A stretch of 64,000 bases of DNA, taken from contig CAYJHQ010000012.1 in NCBI GenBank assembly GCA_964369775.1, forward strand, positions 6,633-70,632, read 5' to 3'. The DNA comes from CAUPWF01 sp964369775 (GTDB lineage Bacteria > Bacillota > Clostridia > Lachnospirales > Lachnospiraceae). The notes beneath the pieces are model-generated. The model worked only from the letters and a program-made list of their open reading frames with translations. It was not told the origin of the DNA and ran no database searches. Shown here in pieces: positions 52,010 to 60,005 of this stretch (positions are counted from its first letter, which is position 1; each line of letters begins with the position of its first letter). A program made the position numbers and the translations under genes.

Positions 52010-54412
52010 TTATATATTAGCTAGTCGTACAAGCATTTGCTCTGACGCAATGAATGTAAAGTATAACCCCTCGTCGCTCTTACAGCTGTCTTTTTTTGCA
52101 ATATAATTATCGCTTAACAGCTTTTTTTTCGCCGATTGGTCTTTTGTGTAGTCAAATAGCAAGCAGTCTAACACTGATTGGTTTTCTCGATAGGCGGAGG
52201 CAATGATAAATGCCGTCTCTCCACTTTCTAAAAACAACTCAGATGCGATGTCTGGGAGTTCTGTAGCTGGCACTTGACCAAGTACAACGTATGGTATTTT
52301 AAACTCTCTGGCAGATTCAAGTAGTGCCTGTTTGTTATTTGAAGCCGTATCAATCGCTGCTTTCTTGTAGGAGTTCTCATTGATCTGACCTAATTCCCGC
52401 AGCCCCTTAACTATAACAGCTGCGTCTTGTATGTGAACATCTTTTGCTTTTGTAACCCCAGAGCGGAAATTTGCTTCTTCGGCTTCTGCTATTTCTTTAA
52501 TAATATCAAGCGCTCCCTTGTACTCTTTTCTATCTGCATGAAATTGCGTTTTTTCTTTATAGAGATATGCATTTTTCTCTTCATCCACATCTGCGGTAAA
52601 TCGAACATTTGGATGTTTTAACAAGTCGTACTTTCTATCTCTTACTGGGCGCATATTCTGAGTAAACACAATCGTTTCATCAGAAGGCATTCTCCCCAAC
52701 TCATCTGGCGTCATAAGTTCTCGCGCTGTTTGCTGAAAGTTTTGACTTGATCCAGTTGATTTTCCTGCGCTCAATCCCCTTGATTTTGCAGTGACTGTCA
52801 GCTTCCCTAGCATTTCAGAAAAATACTTTAATGTATTTGGCTCTTGAGTCCCTAAAAAGACAACAGAGCTACAGTTTCCTACTAATGTTTTCCAATCATC
52901 TTGATACATTGACTCAATTTGCGCGATATCTTGAAGTACAATTGTTGCCGAAATGTTGTACTTTCTCATTGTGGAAAGTTTTGAAGGAAACTCTGGAATC
53001 TCGCCAATATTCGCAAACTCGTCCATCAAGGCTCTTACAGGGATCTTCATTTGCTCTGACCCCCCTGCTGACTTTTGTGACTCACCTTTAAAATATAGCG
53101 TCTCATACATTTGCGAATATAGCATCGATGCCAAAAACGCATACGTTCTGTCCGCTTGTGGAGTGATAATGAATAAAGCTGTTTTTTCATCGCCCAAAGA
53201 TTCTAGGTCCATTTCGTCTGCCTTTGTAAGATTCGCCACCTGTGGAACTAAAAATGGTCGAAGTCTTGTGGTACACGAAATAATAATACTCTTTAAGGTT
53301 TTTCCAGCCGCCTGTTTAAAAGAGTCATAGTATTTGCAGGCGATTGAGTCTGGTTTTTTTTCTTTTGCCTGATTGAAAATTTTATCAAGCTCTGATTCAA
53401 CGGATGAGTTTTGCTCATCTACACTAGATTTATTAATTAGATCCGTCATCCTTGCAAACGTCTTCTTTGATTCATCCTGCTCGAACTCTCTAAAATAGAA
53501 CAGGCAAGCCGAATATAGCAATTTTTCTGCATTTTCAAAAAAGTTATCGCCTTTAGAGTCAGATCCCGTATTTTTGATAAAACATTCAACAAGCATAGAA
53601 ACTCCCGCTTCGTCTCGAATGTATTTTACAGGGTTGTAGCGATTACTTCTAGTCATGTCAGAAATGTTAAACACCTTTATTTTATACCCTGCTTTTTCTA
53701 ATACTTTCCCCATTGAAAAAATCATCTCTCCTGATGGGTCTGTAATGATATAGCTTGCATTTAATTGAAGCATGTTGGGTTTAATGAAGAATCTTGATTT
53801 ACCAGTCCCAGCACCTCCCACTACCAGCACATTGTTGTTTCCTATCAATTTTCTTGAATTTACTGGTCGTCCAAAATTTTGACTCATAACCATAAAGTCG
53901 GCACTTTTTACGCCGCTGTGAACAGCGGGCGCATCAGACTCATCTTTCTTTTTTAACAAGCTAAACTTACTCTTGGATGGCGCTTTTGCCGATGCGGGTG
54001 TAATATATTCTTCTTTATAAATCTCTATCTCCTCTTTTGACATAAAGCCTGCAGTTCCAGCAACCTCGTCTTTATTGTAAGCCGCTCTCCGTTCAATGTC
54101 TGAAGCCATAAAGAAGATTATGAGTAGCGCTGCGACCACGCAAGTAAGTCCATAAGGTATGGTGTAGATATTGAATCCCATTGTAAATCCATACTCAAAG
54201 TAATAAGACGCTGCAATGGATAAGGAATCCAAGAGCGGCTTTCCGCTTGTGTCTTGCACATGGGCGACATAAGCTCCTAGATAGGCTGCTATCACACTAG
54301 CAACAACCGCCATCTTTATATACCCAGAGCGACGACTTCGCTCTCTATCCTTTTCACTCATATAGCGCTTTACTGTGGCTTTTTTCTTTTTCTTGAAAAA
54401 CATTCTAATCAC
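52010..54412 (-). CDS. virD4: VirD4-family type IV coupling protein
   Basis: An 800-residue coupling ATPase with two N-terminal membrane spans (about 30-48 and 70-97). Walker A is G-G-A-G-T-G-K-S near residue 200, followed by Y-I-I-T-D-P-S-G-E. The Walker B is L-M-D-E-F-A-N-I-G near 465, followed by L-Q-D-I-A-Q-I-E and the end of the motor domain, F-L-G-T-Q-E-P. This is the CD1115-type VirD4 of Gram-positive integrative and conjugative elements. It brings the relaxase-DNA complex to the channel. It is three bases downstream of 54416..55747, thus coupled. Confidence 0.95.
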   Translation of the reverse strand: MIRMFFKKKKKATVKRYMSEKDRERSRRSGYIKMAVVASVIAAYLGAYVAHVQDTSGKPLLDSLSIAASYYFEYGFTMGFNIYTIPYGLTCVVAALLIIFFMASDIERRAAYNKDEVAGTAGFMSKEEIEIYKEEYITPASAKAPSKSKFSLLKKKDESDAPAVHSGVKSADFMVMSQNFGRPVNSRKLIGNNNVLVVGGAGTGKSRFFIKPNMLQLNASYIITDPSGEMIFSMGKVLEKAGYKIKVFNISDMTRSNRYNPVKYIRDEAGVSMLVECFIKNTGSDSKGDNFFENAEKLLYSACLFYFREFEQDESKKTFARMTDLINKSSVDEQNSSVESELDKIFNQAKEKKPDSIACKYYDSFKQAAGKTLKSIIISCTTRLRPFLVPQVANLTKADEMDLESLGDEKTALFIITPQADRTYAFLASMLYSQMYETLYFKGESQKSAGGSEQMKIPVRALMDEFANIGEIPEFPSKLSTMRKYNISATIVLQDIAQIESMYQDDWKTLVGNCSSVVFLGTQEPNTLKYFSEMLGKLTVTAKSRGLSAGKSTGSSQNFQQTARELMTPDELGRMPSDETIVFTQNMRPVRDRKYDLLKHPNVRFTADVDEEKNAYLYKEKTQFHADRKEYKGALDIIKEIAEAEEANFRSGVTKAKDVHIQDAAVIVKGLRELGQINENSYKKAAIDTASNNKQALLESAREFKIPYVVLGQVPATELPDIASELFLESGETAFIIASAYRENQSVLDCLLFDYTKDQSAKKKLLSDNYIAKKDSCKSDEGLYFTFIASEQMLVRLANI

Positions 54413-54415
54413 CCC

Positions 54416-55747
54416 CTAATAATCATCCAGGATATCAATGACATCTGGTGTTCCGTTATGATTGTGATCGACAAATGTTTCTTGCTCCATCAATAATGAT
54501 TTTTCCAATTCAGACTCTCTGCTGATTTCTTCTAACTCACTTTCAAGGACAAATACGCTTTCCTCGTCCTCAAATCCATAAAACTGATCAATGGCCTTGT
54601 TGACAATCTCCTCTTGCTCGGCACTCAAATTGTCTTGAAATGCAGTTTGATTGACTGCTTGAACTTCCATAAATTCAGCCATCTTCATCTCGTCATTTGT
54701 GTATGAAAATTCGATTACCCTTACAGGCACGTCGCTGCCCTCTGATAGTTTTTGTTCGTATAGCGACTTCATTTCATCCATTTTTTCGAACTCATTCGCC
54801 AACTCCTTGTCCATAGATGGCTTGCCCTTCGCCAACTCTATTTCCTTTAAGTAACTATCTCGCTTGCCCTTGTCTGAAATCTCTTTATATTTTTGGAACT
54901 CTTCACTAGTTAGCAATACAGGTTGTTCAATTTTACTCATTAGTACAATTGCTGTTGATTCTAAGCTGTCTCTCTCTGATACAACCACTTTTTTCTCATT
55001 CTCCGTATATGCGAGACTCCCTCGATTCATGGAAAAGCTTTCTTCTAAATCACATGTTTTTCGGTTGACAACATACATAGCGCTTTTGGTTGTCTCGGCC
55101 GCCCGCATAATATCTTTTGTGACTCCATCTTTATAAATAGCGTCTTTGGCTAAATACTCTCCTACTCTTCCACTGCTCTCTAACGCAACGGTCGCTTTAA
55201 TATCTCTCATTAATTCCTGATCTTCTTTTCTGTAAAAAAGATTGTAATTTTCACCATTTTTAGCAATGGAGATGCCAAACCCATTTTCCGCTCCGATGCT
55301 CTTTGCGTGTTGCGCAAATAAAGTAGCTTCAGCTGTTGATAAGTTTTTAATAACTTGCAATGGTCGATCAGTTGTTTTTAAAAGCGTGTCTTCCTTTAAA
55401 AATGGTGTCACTCGTTTTTCGTTATAGAGGTTTCTTGCAATATCTTCAACATCCGATGCGCTCTTGTGGGAAAAAACTATCACCCCTGACTTATCTGGTC
55501 CATATTTCGTACATACATTTGATATTCCTGCATTTGTTAGCCGCTCTGATAATTCGCCAACCTGGCTTGGATGTACAAACATGGTTCCTAGATCACCTCC
55601 TCCTACCTCCTTGTTTAATAATTTGACAGCTGGGTCCCTCTGCAAGTGCTTGATCACGGTAGACATTACATCAGATAGCATAGTTACCCCCTGCATCGCC
55701 ATTCCATACCCTTTGACAGCCATGTTTAAATCTTGTTCTGCTGACAT
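54416..55747 (-). CDS. DUF3801-like coupling-protein partner with EF-hand-like C-terminus
   Basis: A 443-residue protein from ATG 55747 behind AGAGAGGAC; the frame extends upstream over a GGAACTGAGTTCC copy (55793). Residues about 45-100 (G-G-G-D-L, then a ligand-like L-x-x-A-G-I, D-K-S-G-V-I-V-F) resemble DUF3801, which commonly precedes VirD4 in Gram-positive elements. Several helical segments follow. The end is V-D-H-N-H-N-G-T-P-D-V-I-D-I-L-D-D-Y, a dockerin/EF-hand type loop that could bind calcium. This is unusual for a predicted cytoplasmic protein. Confidence 0.75.
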   Translation of the reverse strand: MSAEQDLNMAVKGYGMAMQGVTMLSDVMSTVIKHLQRDPAVKLLNKEVGGGDLGTMFVHPSQVGELSERLTNAGISNVCTKYGPDKSGVIVFSHKSASDVEDIARNLYNEKRVTPFLKEDTLLKTTDRPLQVIKNLSTAEATLFAQHAKSIGAENGFGISIAKNGENYNLFYRKEDQELMRDIKATVALESSGRVGEYLAKDAIYKDGVTKDIMRAAETTKSAMYVVNRKTCDLEESFSMNRGSLAYTENEKKVVVSERDSLESTAIVLMSKIEQPVLLTSEEFQKYKEISDKGKRDSYLKEIELAKGKPSMDKELANEFEKMDEMKSLYEQKLSEGSDVPVRVIEFSYTNDEMKMAEFMEVQAVNQTAFQDNLSAEQEEIVNKAIDQFYGFEDEESVFVLESELEEISRESELEKSLLMEQETFVDHNHNGTPDVIDILDDY

Positions 55748-55910
55748 CTTAGTCCTCTCTTTCTGCTTGATTTTTTTTCGCAACACAAAAACGGAACTGA
55801 GTTCCAATTTTCATGTATTGCCTTGATAATTAGTCACTTTTTTTGCGACTATAGTGTTAATATGCAAAAAGAAAGAGACGCAACATCGGTTGCGTCTCCA
55901 TAAAAATTAA

Positions 55911-56882
55911 TTATAAGAATTTTTCGATCAAGCTCTCCATTGCGATTAACACTTCTGTCTCTTTTTCAGACAGTTTTTGCTTCTTCACAACTTGCTCGCA
56001 CCACTGTAGCATAGTGTTTAGCTTTGATTCGTATTTTGCAGCTGAGTCATCATTTGACGCGCTGTTCTTTAATCCCTTGTAAAGCATGGAAGAATCAATC
56101 TCTAAATCAACATTGCTGTTAGAAGAAGCCCCTAATACATCATCAAGATCGTCTAGGTCTAGCTCATCTAAGTACTCCTCCGAAATGATTACTTTGTTTT
56201 TTCCAGCAATCTCAATTTTTTTAGCCTCCACGGCAGCATCTGCTTTTTCGCCTGCCTCAATCGCATCAAGAATCTCCTCTTGATCCTCTTCTTTAAATGC
56301 TAGAATGTTTTCAGCTGGGCGAGCTGTAATCTTGTTATCGAGAAGCATTTCCTTCAAGCGGTCGCTCCCCGTATTAAATACTCTCTGATAACTTCTTCCG
56401 TAGCGAGGGCTAATTTTAAATTGCTCTGCGATAATTTCAGTCGCTTCTGATGATTTCAATTCTCCGCTTTCACAAAGCTCAGATAAGATTTGCAAAAAGT
56501 TGAAGCGATGCGCTTCTCTGTTAAATTCTCTTGTTTCTAGGTTAGCGGCTTCAATAATGTATTTTTGATGAAGTACGCTCATGGTGTTGTCACCAACCAC
56601 ATAACAAGGAATTGTATCCTTTTCATAAATACCATCCTCTATCAGCTCCTTAACCGCAGTCCATCGTCTCTCTCCTGACAAGATAATGTAATCTCCTGCG
56701 ATTTCATCCTTGATAACCGAAATCGGAGATAGTAACCCACAGTTCGCAATTGAGTTCTTTAACTCAAAGATGTCCTCGATTTGGTATTGGTTGTGTGGCG
56801 AAGGCTTTAATTCGCTCACCTTGATTTCTCTTTGCTCCGCCTTTGCTGGATTAAGATCCAATTTTAAATTAATTTTTTTCAT
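55911..56882 (-). CDS. parB: ParB/Spo0J-family protein
   Basis: About 323 residues from ATG 56882 behind TTTAGGAGGAA. The ParB N-domain has L-K-P-S-P-H-N-Q-Y near residue 25, L-K-N-S-I-A-N-C-G-L-L-S-P-I-S-V near 45, and the CTP-binding box L-S-G-E-R-R-W-T-A near 68. A helix-turn-helix region (about 145-165) and an acidic C-terminus (L-D-E-L-D-L-D-D-L-D-D) follow. No ParA gene is in the window. It may serve as a KorB-like regulator reading the dispersed palindromes; that is inference. Confidence 0.92.
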   Translation of the reverse strand: MKKINLKLDLNPAKAEQREIKVSELKPSPHNQYQIEDIFELKNSIANCGLLSPISVIKDEIAGDYIILSGERRWTAVKELIEDGIYEKDTIPCYVVGDNTMSVLHQKYIIEAANLETREFNREAHRFNFLQILSELCESGELKSSEATEIIAEQFKISPRYGRSYQRVFNTGSDRLKEMLLDNKITARPAENILAFKEEDQEEILDAIEAGEKADAAVEAKKIEIAGKNKVIISEEYLDELDLDDLDDVLGASSNSNVDLEIDSSMLYKGLKNSASNDDSAAKYESKLNTMLQWCEQVVKKQKLSEKETEVLIAMESLIEKFL

Positions 56883-56993
56883 TTTTTTCTTCCTCCTAAA
56901 ATTTGTTTTATTTTTCATGTGTTAATATGACGGAAGAATTCAAAAAAAGAATTTAAAAATGAATTGTTTTTATTTTTGTACAATCTTATCTAT

Positions 56994-59132
56994 CTAAGCA
57001 GCAAGGAAAACGCTCCCTTGCAGACGATCTTTTAATATAGATACACGCTTTTCCTCATTGCAATTTCTTATTGCTATTTTGTATGATTCATTTATCGAAT
57101 AAATAAAAACACGACTCCTAGCTCTAGTTATAGCTGTATAAAACAATCTCCTTGTTAGCATGTTTTGAGATGTGTCTGGTAGCAGAACATGAATATCATC
57201 CCATTCGCTCCCTTGCGATTTGTGAGTTGTAATGGCATAAGCAAGTATAATAAGCTTCATTTGGCTTCTATCTATAAATACCGTTTTGGTTTTCCCTTTT
57301 GTGTCTGTAAATAACAAAGTTATGCGATTATTGCTCGGATCATAGTCTTCAATTGTACCAATATCTCCGTTGTACACTCCCAACTCATAATCTGTTTTTG
57401 TAATAATGATGTAATCCCCTTTGTAATATTTAGATTGCCCATAGCTCAGTAACTCATCTCTATCTCTAAGTGTAGACTCTTGCAATTTTTTGTTTATTGT
57501 GTGGACTCCCAACGCTCCGTTTTTGACAGAGCATAAAACCTTTGATTTATCCAAGCGGATGTTTTCCATAAGTACTGGCAATGCGTCTTCTTCTTTCTGG
57601 AATTCATATATCTTAAAATCATCTCCTATTTCTAGTGCATCACTCCCGTGATTGGCCTTCCATGCATTGTCTGGAATGCGCCCTTTTTGTCTCATTACCT
57701 CTGTAAGTCGATACACGGGGATGACGCCACTTTCTATGAAGTCTTGCAACACATTCCCGTATTCTACGCTTTGTAGCTGGCTGTCATCGCCAACTAGAAG
57801 AATAATTGCTTCGTTTTTAATAGCGCTTAACAAAATGGAACATATTTCTACACCCTCCATCGAAAACTCATCAACAATTACTAAATCGGCAAGAATTGGA
57901 TTGTTTTCTCCTTTTCCAGTAAGACTATCTTCTCCTCCTTTTGCTGAAAATGGCCTAATATCTAGCATTTTGTGAACAGTTTTAGCCTCATCTCCACAAG
58001 CAGCTCCCATAACCTGAGCGGCTCGCCCAGTAGTAGCAGAAAGCTGAACTACTTTTCTCTTGTTGTCTCTTAGAAACTCCGAAATAAGTCCTTTGATAAC
58101 AGCTGTTTTCCCTGCACCTGGTCTTCCAGTCAAAATTTTAACTCCGCTCGTTTTCAGCAACTCAAACGCCGCTCGTTGCCCCTTTGTATACTGCAAGCCT
58201 TGCTCTTTTTCTATGCGATCCACATCAATCTCCCCCTTTATCAGTTCTTTCCCATTCGATAGACGGTTGATGTGAGCGGCAATGGTTGACTCCTCTTCAT
58301 ATATTTTTTTTAACTGTACATAAATGTTCCCACCTACAGAGACTAGTCTCAATTCTTTCGCTAAGCTTTCTAGTGCGTATTCGTACAAAAGCAATCCAAA
58401 CTGAATTGGTCTGGCACTCTTGTCTAAAAGGTACTTCACGTTTCGATATAGCCCTTCTTTTGTCACAGCAGTGTGCCCTGACCTCAACCTATTTCTCATT
58501 GCATAAAGCACTATTGAGGAAATTCTTTCTTTACAATAGGGTAGAAATTGTTGATCCATTGCCAAGCGATCCATTCGTTCAAATGGAATCTCGCTAAATC
58601 GTAATATATGATACGGATTTCGCTTTAGGGATCCTAAAGTCACGTCTTTTGCAATCAAAAGCTCAATTTGGTCTAGTGAAATCTCATAAGAATAAAGGAA
58701 TTTAGTAAATTCTTCTAGCTCGTTTAGTTGCTGAACTTTATGGAAAAACTTCAACCAACCATTCTTTAAAGGGATTGCTTTTTCAATGTCTTCTAACGCC
58801 CCCTTTTTACTACAGTATTTATAAATGTCAAACTTTACAAATTCCGCAATCTTCTTTCTCGTTGTTGTTGGCGGCTTGCAAATAAAGTGGATTAATCGCT
58901 CGCAAAGTGACTCGTCTTTACATGTTGCAGTGTCTACTTGGAATACTCCATCTTTAAACTCTCCCTTCAAGAGAAGTGGTGTGTCTTTTTGGTACATCGC
59001 TAGTCTGCCCTCACAAAGAATCAATCCATCTCTTGTCTCTTTATAGACAAAGTATGGCGAAATCGTAAAGCGCACTACGCCTGTCTCCACATCTTGTTTT
59101 AGTATCTTGTAAAACCCACCTCTTATCTCCAA
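56994..59132 (-). CDS. recD: RecD-like superfamily 1B helicase
   Basis: About 712 residues. Walker A is G-R-P-G-A-G-K-T near 340, followed by I-V-D-E-F-S-M-E, L-V-G-D-D-S-Q-L-Q-S-V, T-T-H-K-S-Q-G-S-E-W and Y-T-A-I-T-R-A-R. A long N-terminal region (1-330) with helix-hairpin-like sequence matches RecD2 proteins of bacteria without RecBC. The start is either GTG 59141 or TTG 59132; I favour TTG because AGGAGG lies eight bases before it. 5'-3' helicase action in repair or plasmid replication is expected. Promoter of the CTTCCGTGCAAAAA type. Confidence 0.9.
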   Translation of the reverse strand: MEIRGGFYKILKQDVETGVVRFTISPYFVYKETRDGLILCEGRLAMYQKDTPLLLKGEFKDGVFQVDTATCKDESLCERLIHFICKPPTTTRKKIAEFVKFDIYKYCSKKGALEDIEKAIPLKNGWLKFFHKVQQLNELEEFTKFLYSYEISLDQIELLIAKDVTLGSLKRNPYHILRFSEIPFERMDRLAMDQQFLPYCKERISSIVLYAMRNRLRSGHTAVTKEGLYRNVKYLLDKSARPIQFGLLLYEYALESLAKELRLVSVGGNIYVQLKKIYEEESTIAAHINRLSNGKELIKGEIDVDRIEKEQGLQYTKGQRAAFELLKTSGVKILTGRPGAGKTAVIKGLISEFLRDNKRKVVQLSATTGRAAQVMGAACGDEAKTVHKMLDIRPFSAKGGEDSLTGKGENNPILADLVIVDEFSMEGVEICSILLSAIKNEAIILLVGDDSQLQSVEYGNVLQDFIESGVIPVYRLTEVMRQKGRIPDNAWKANHGSDALEIGDDFKIYEFQKEEDALPVLMENIRLDKSKVLCSVKNGALGVHTINKKLQESTLRDRDELLSYGQSKYYKGDYIIITKTDYELGVYNGDIGTIEDYDPSNNRITLLFTDTKGKTKTVFIDRSQMKLIILAYAITTHKSQGSEWDDIHVLLPDTSQNMLTRRLFYTAITRARSRVFIYSINESYKIAIRNCNEEKRVSILKDRLQGSVFLAA

Positions 59133-59159
59133 CGACAACACCTCCTCTTTCTTATTAGG

Positions 59160-59200
59160 AATATATCAAAATTTTATCAACTTGCTGTTTTTGCACGGAA
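59160..59200 (-). promoter_or_regulatory. CTTCCGTGCAAAAA-type promoter of the RecD-like gene
   Basis: The -10 is TATATT (complement of 59160-59165); the box reads TTCCGTGCAAAAA at 59188-59200 with a 22-base gap. Confidence 0.7.
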
Positions 59201-59305
59201 AAAAAGGCAAGGGATTTCCCCTTGCCTGATTTTTCTCATTTTCGGAACTCAGTTCCAAAACCCAGTCCCACATTTTTGGAACTGAGTTCCAAAGTTGTGT
59301 CTAGT

Positions 59306-59947
59306 CTAATGCTGCTTTTTAGAAAACTCCGCAAAGCAATAATAGAATTTTGACCTTGATTCATCCTTTGTTAATTCGTAGATGCACGCGAGTGGCTCAA
59401 TATCTAGCACATCTATTGGGATTTTTAGCTTATTTACTCTTAAGAACTCATTTCCTGCTGGTGAGCTGTAAAATTGATACAATTGCTCTAAGTCTGGAAT
59501 AGATCGCTGAAAGTCTATTAAGTATTTAATGCAAACGCACATCCTATAAAACCCCTGCCCCCCCACAAAGTAATCTTTTGGAAATTGCATCTCTCCTTTT
59601 AATACTTTCTTGTAAACTCTGAGGATCAATGACTCCTCATTTAGCTTTATCTCTGTTGGGTACATAAGGTGTAGCAAGTACTCAATATCCCCCTCTGGAA
59701 CTTCTAATGGGTATGGAACATACCTAAGTAAGTTATCAAGCTTCATTGTCTTTAAAATATAGTGATCTAAACTCCTTCTTGTTTCACTGATACTCCACCC
59801 GAGAACTGTATTTAATGCAAACTTCATACAACTAATAGCTTGCTGCTTCAACAATCCTCCATTCATATTTCCCTGGTAGTGATGAGTTAAATCGAGTGGC
59901 TTCTTTCCTATTAAGGCTTCTTCATAATCTGTAAGTAGTGAACTCAT
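59306..59947 (-). CDS. Hypothetical protein between DnaE and RecD-like genes
   Basis: A 213-residue mostly helical soluble protein behind AAGGAGA, with TCATATTA at 59967. No recognised motif and no membrane segment. Position between dnaE and the RecD-like helicase suggests a replication accessory (for example a loader or clamp-associated factor), but nothing in the sequence shows it. Two palindrome copies (59244, 59278; 34 bases apart) follow. Confidence 0.7.
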   Translation of the reverse strand: MSSLLTDYEEALIGKKPLDLTHHYQGNMNGGLLKQQAISCMKFALNTVLGWSISETRRSLDHYILKTMKLDNLLRYVPYPLEVPEGDIEYLLHLMYPTEIKLNEESLILRVYKKVLKGEMQFPKDYFVGGQGFYRMCVCIKYLIDFQRSIPDLEQLYQFYSSPAGNEFLRVNKLKIPIDVLDIEPLACIYELTKDESRSKFYYCFAEFSKKQH

Positions 59948-60005
59948 ATATTCTCCTTTTATTCTTTAATATGACAAAAAGCAGGGCATCCGCCCCACTT
60001 TTTAA

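Larger units (their letters stand above)
682..59290. repeat. Dispersed 13-bp palindrome GGAACT(G/C)AGTTCC, 29 copies
   Basis: Exact copies start at 682, 5859, 5893, 8853, 11743, 11790, 14032, 14080, 17939, 20611, 21456, 22087, 26941, 26974, 33404, 35373, 36154, 37358, 39174, 41208, 46851, 46931, 48632, 49620, 49655, 51984, 55793, 59244 and 59278. Six pairs are spaced 33-35 or 47-48 bases apart. Only 21456, 35373 and 59244 carry C at the centre on the plus strand; the other 26 carry G. Most lie between genes, often within terminator stems, but 5893, 22087, 35373, 36154 and 37358 lie inside coding sequence. The design resembles the distributed KorB operators of RK2, so ParB (55911..56882) is a candidate reader; that link is inference. 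Confidence 0.9.
178..59974 (-). promoter_or_regulatory. Dispersed GCATATTA promoter-like element (family entry)
   Basis: An 8-bp element, GCATATTA in the gene sense (TAATATGC on the plus strand), lies just upstream of about 30 genes. Plus-strand starts: 178, 668, 4364, 6282, 8801, 9784, 11699, 12895, 14001, 15758, 17915, 18780, 19622, 20587, 21432, 23378, 24585, 26908, 27908, 29500, 33353, 34820, 35278, 39066, 46706, 48574, 49578, 51942, 55858, 56923, 59967. Some copies differ by one or two bases. It is usually preceded by the T-run of a hairpin and followed by an A-rich stretch, then a ribosome site, with the start codon typically 13-60 bases away. The placement fits a -10-like promoter with a very short leader. 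An RNA processing site is the alternative. Confidence 0.7.
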
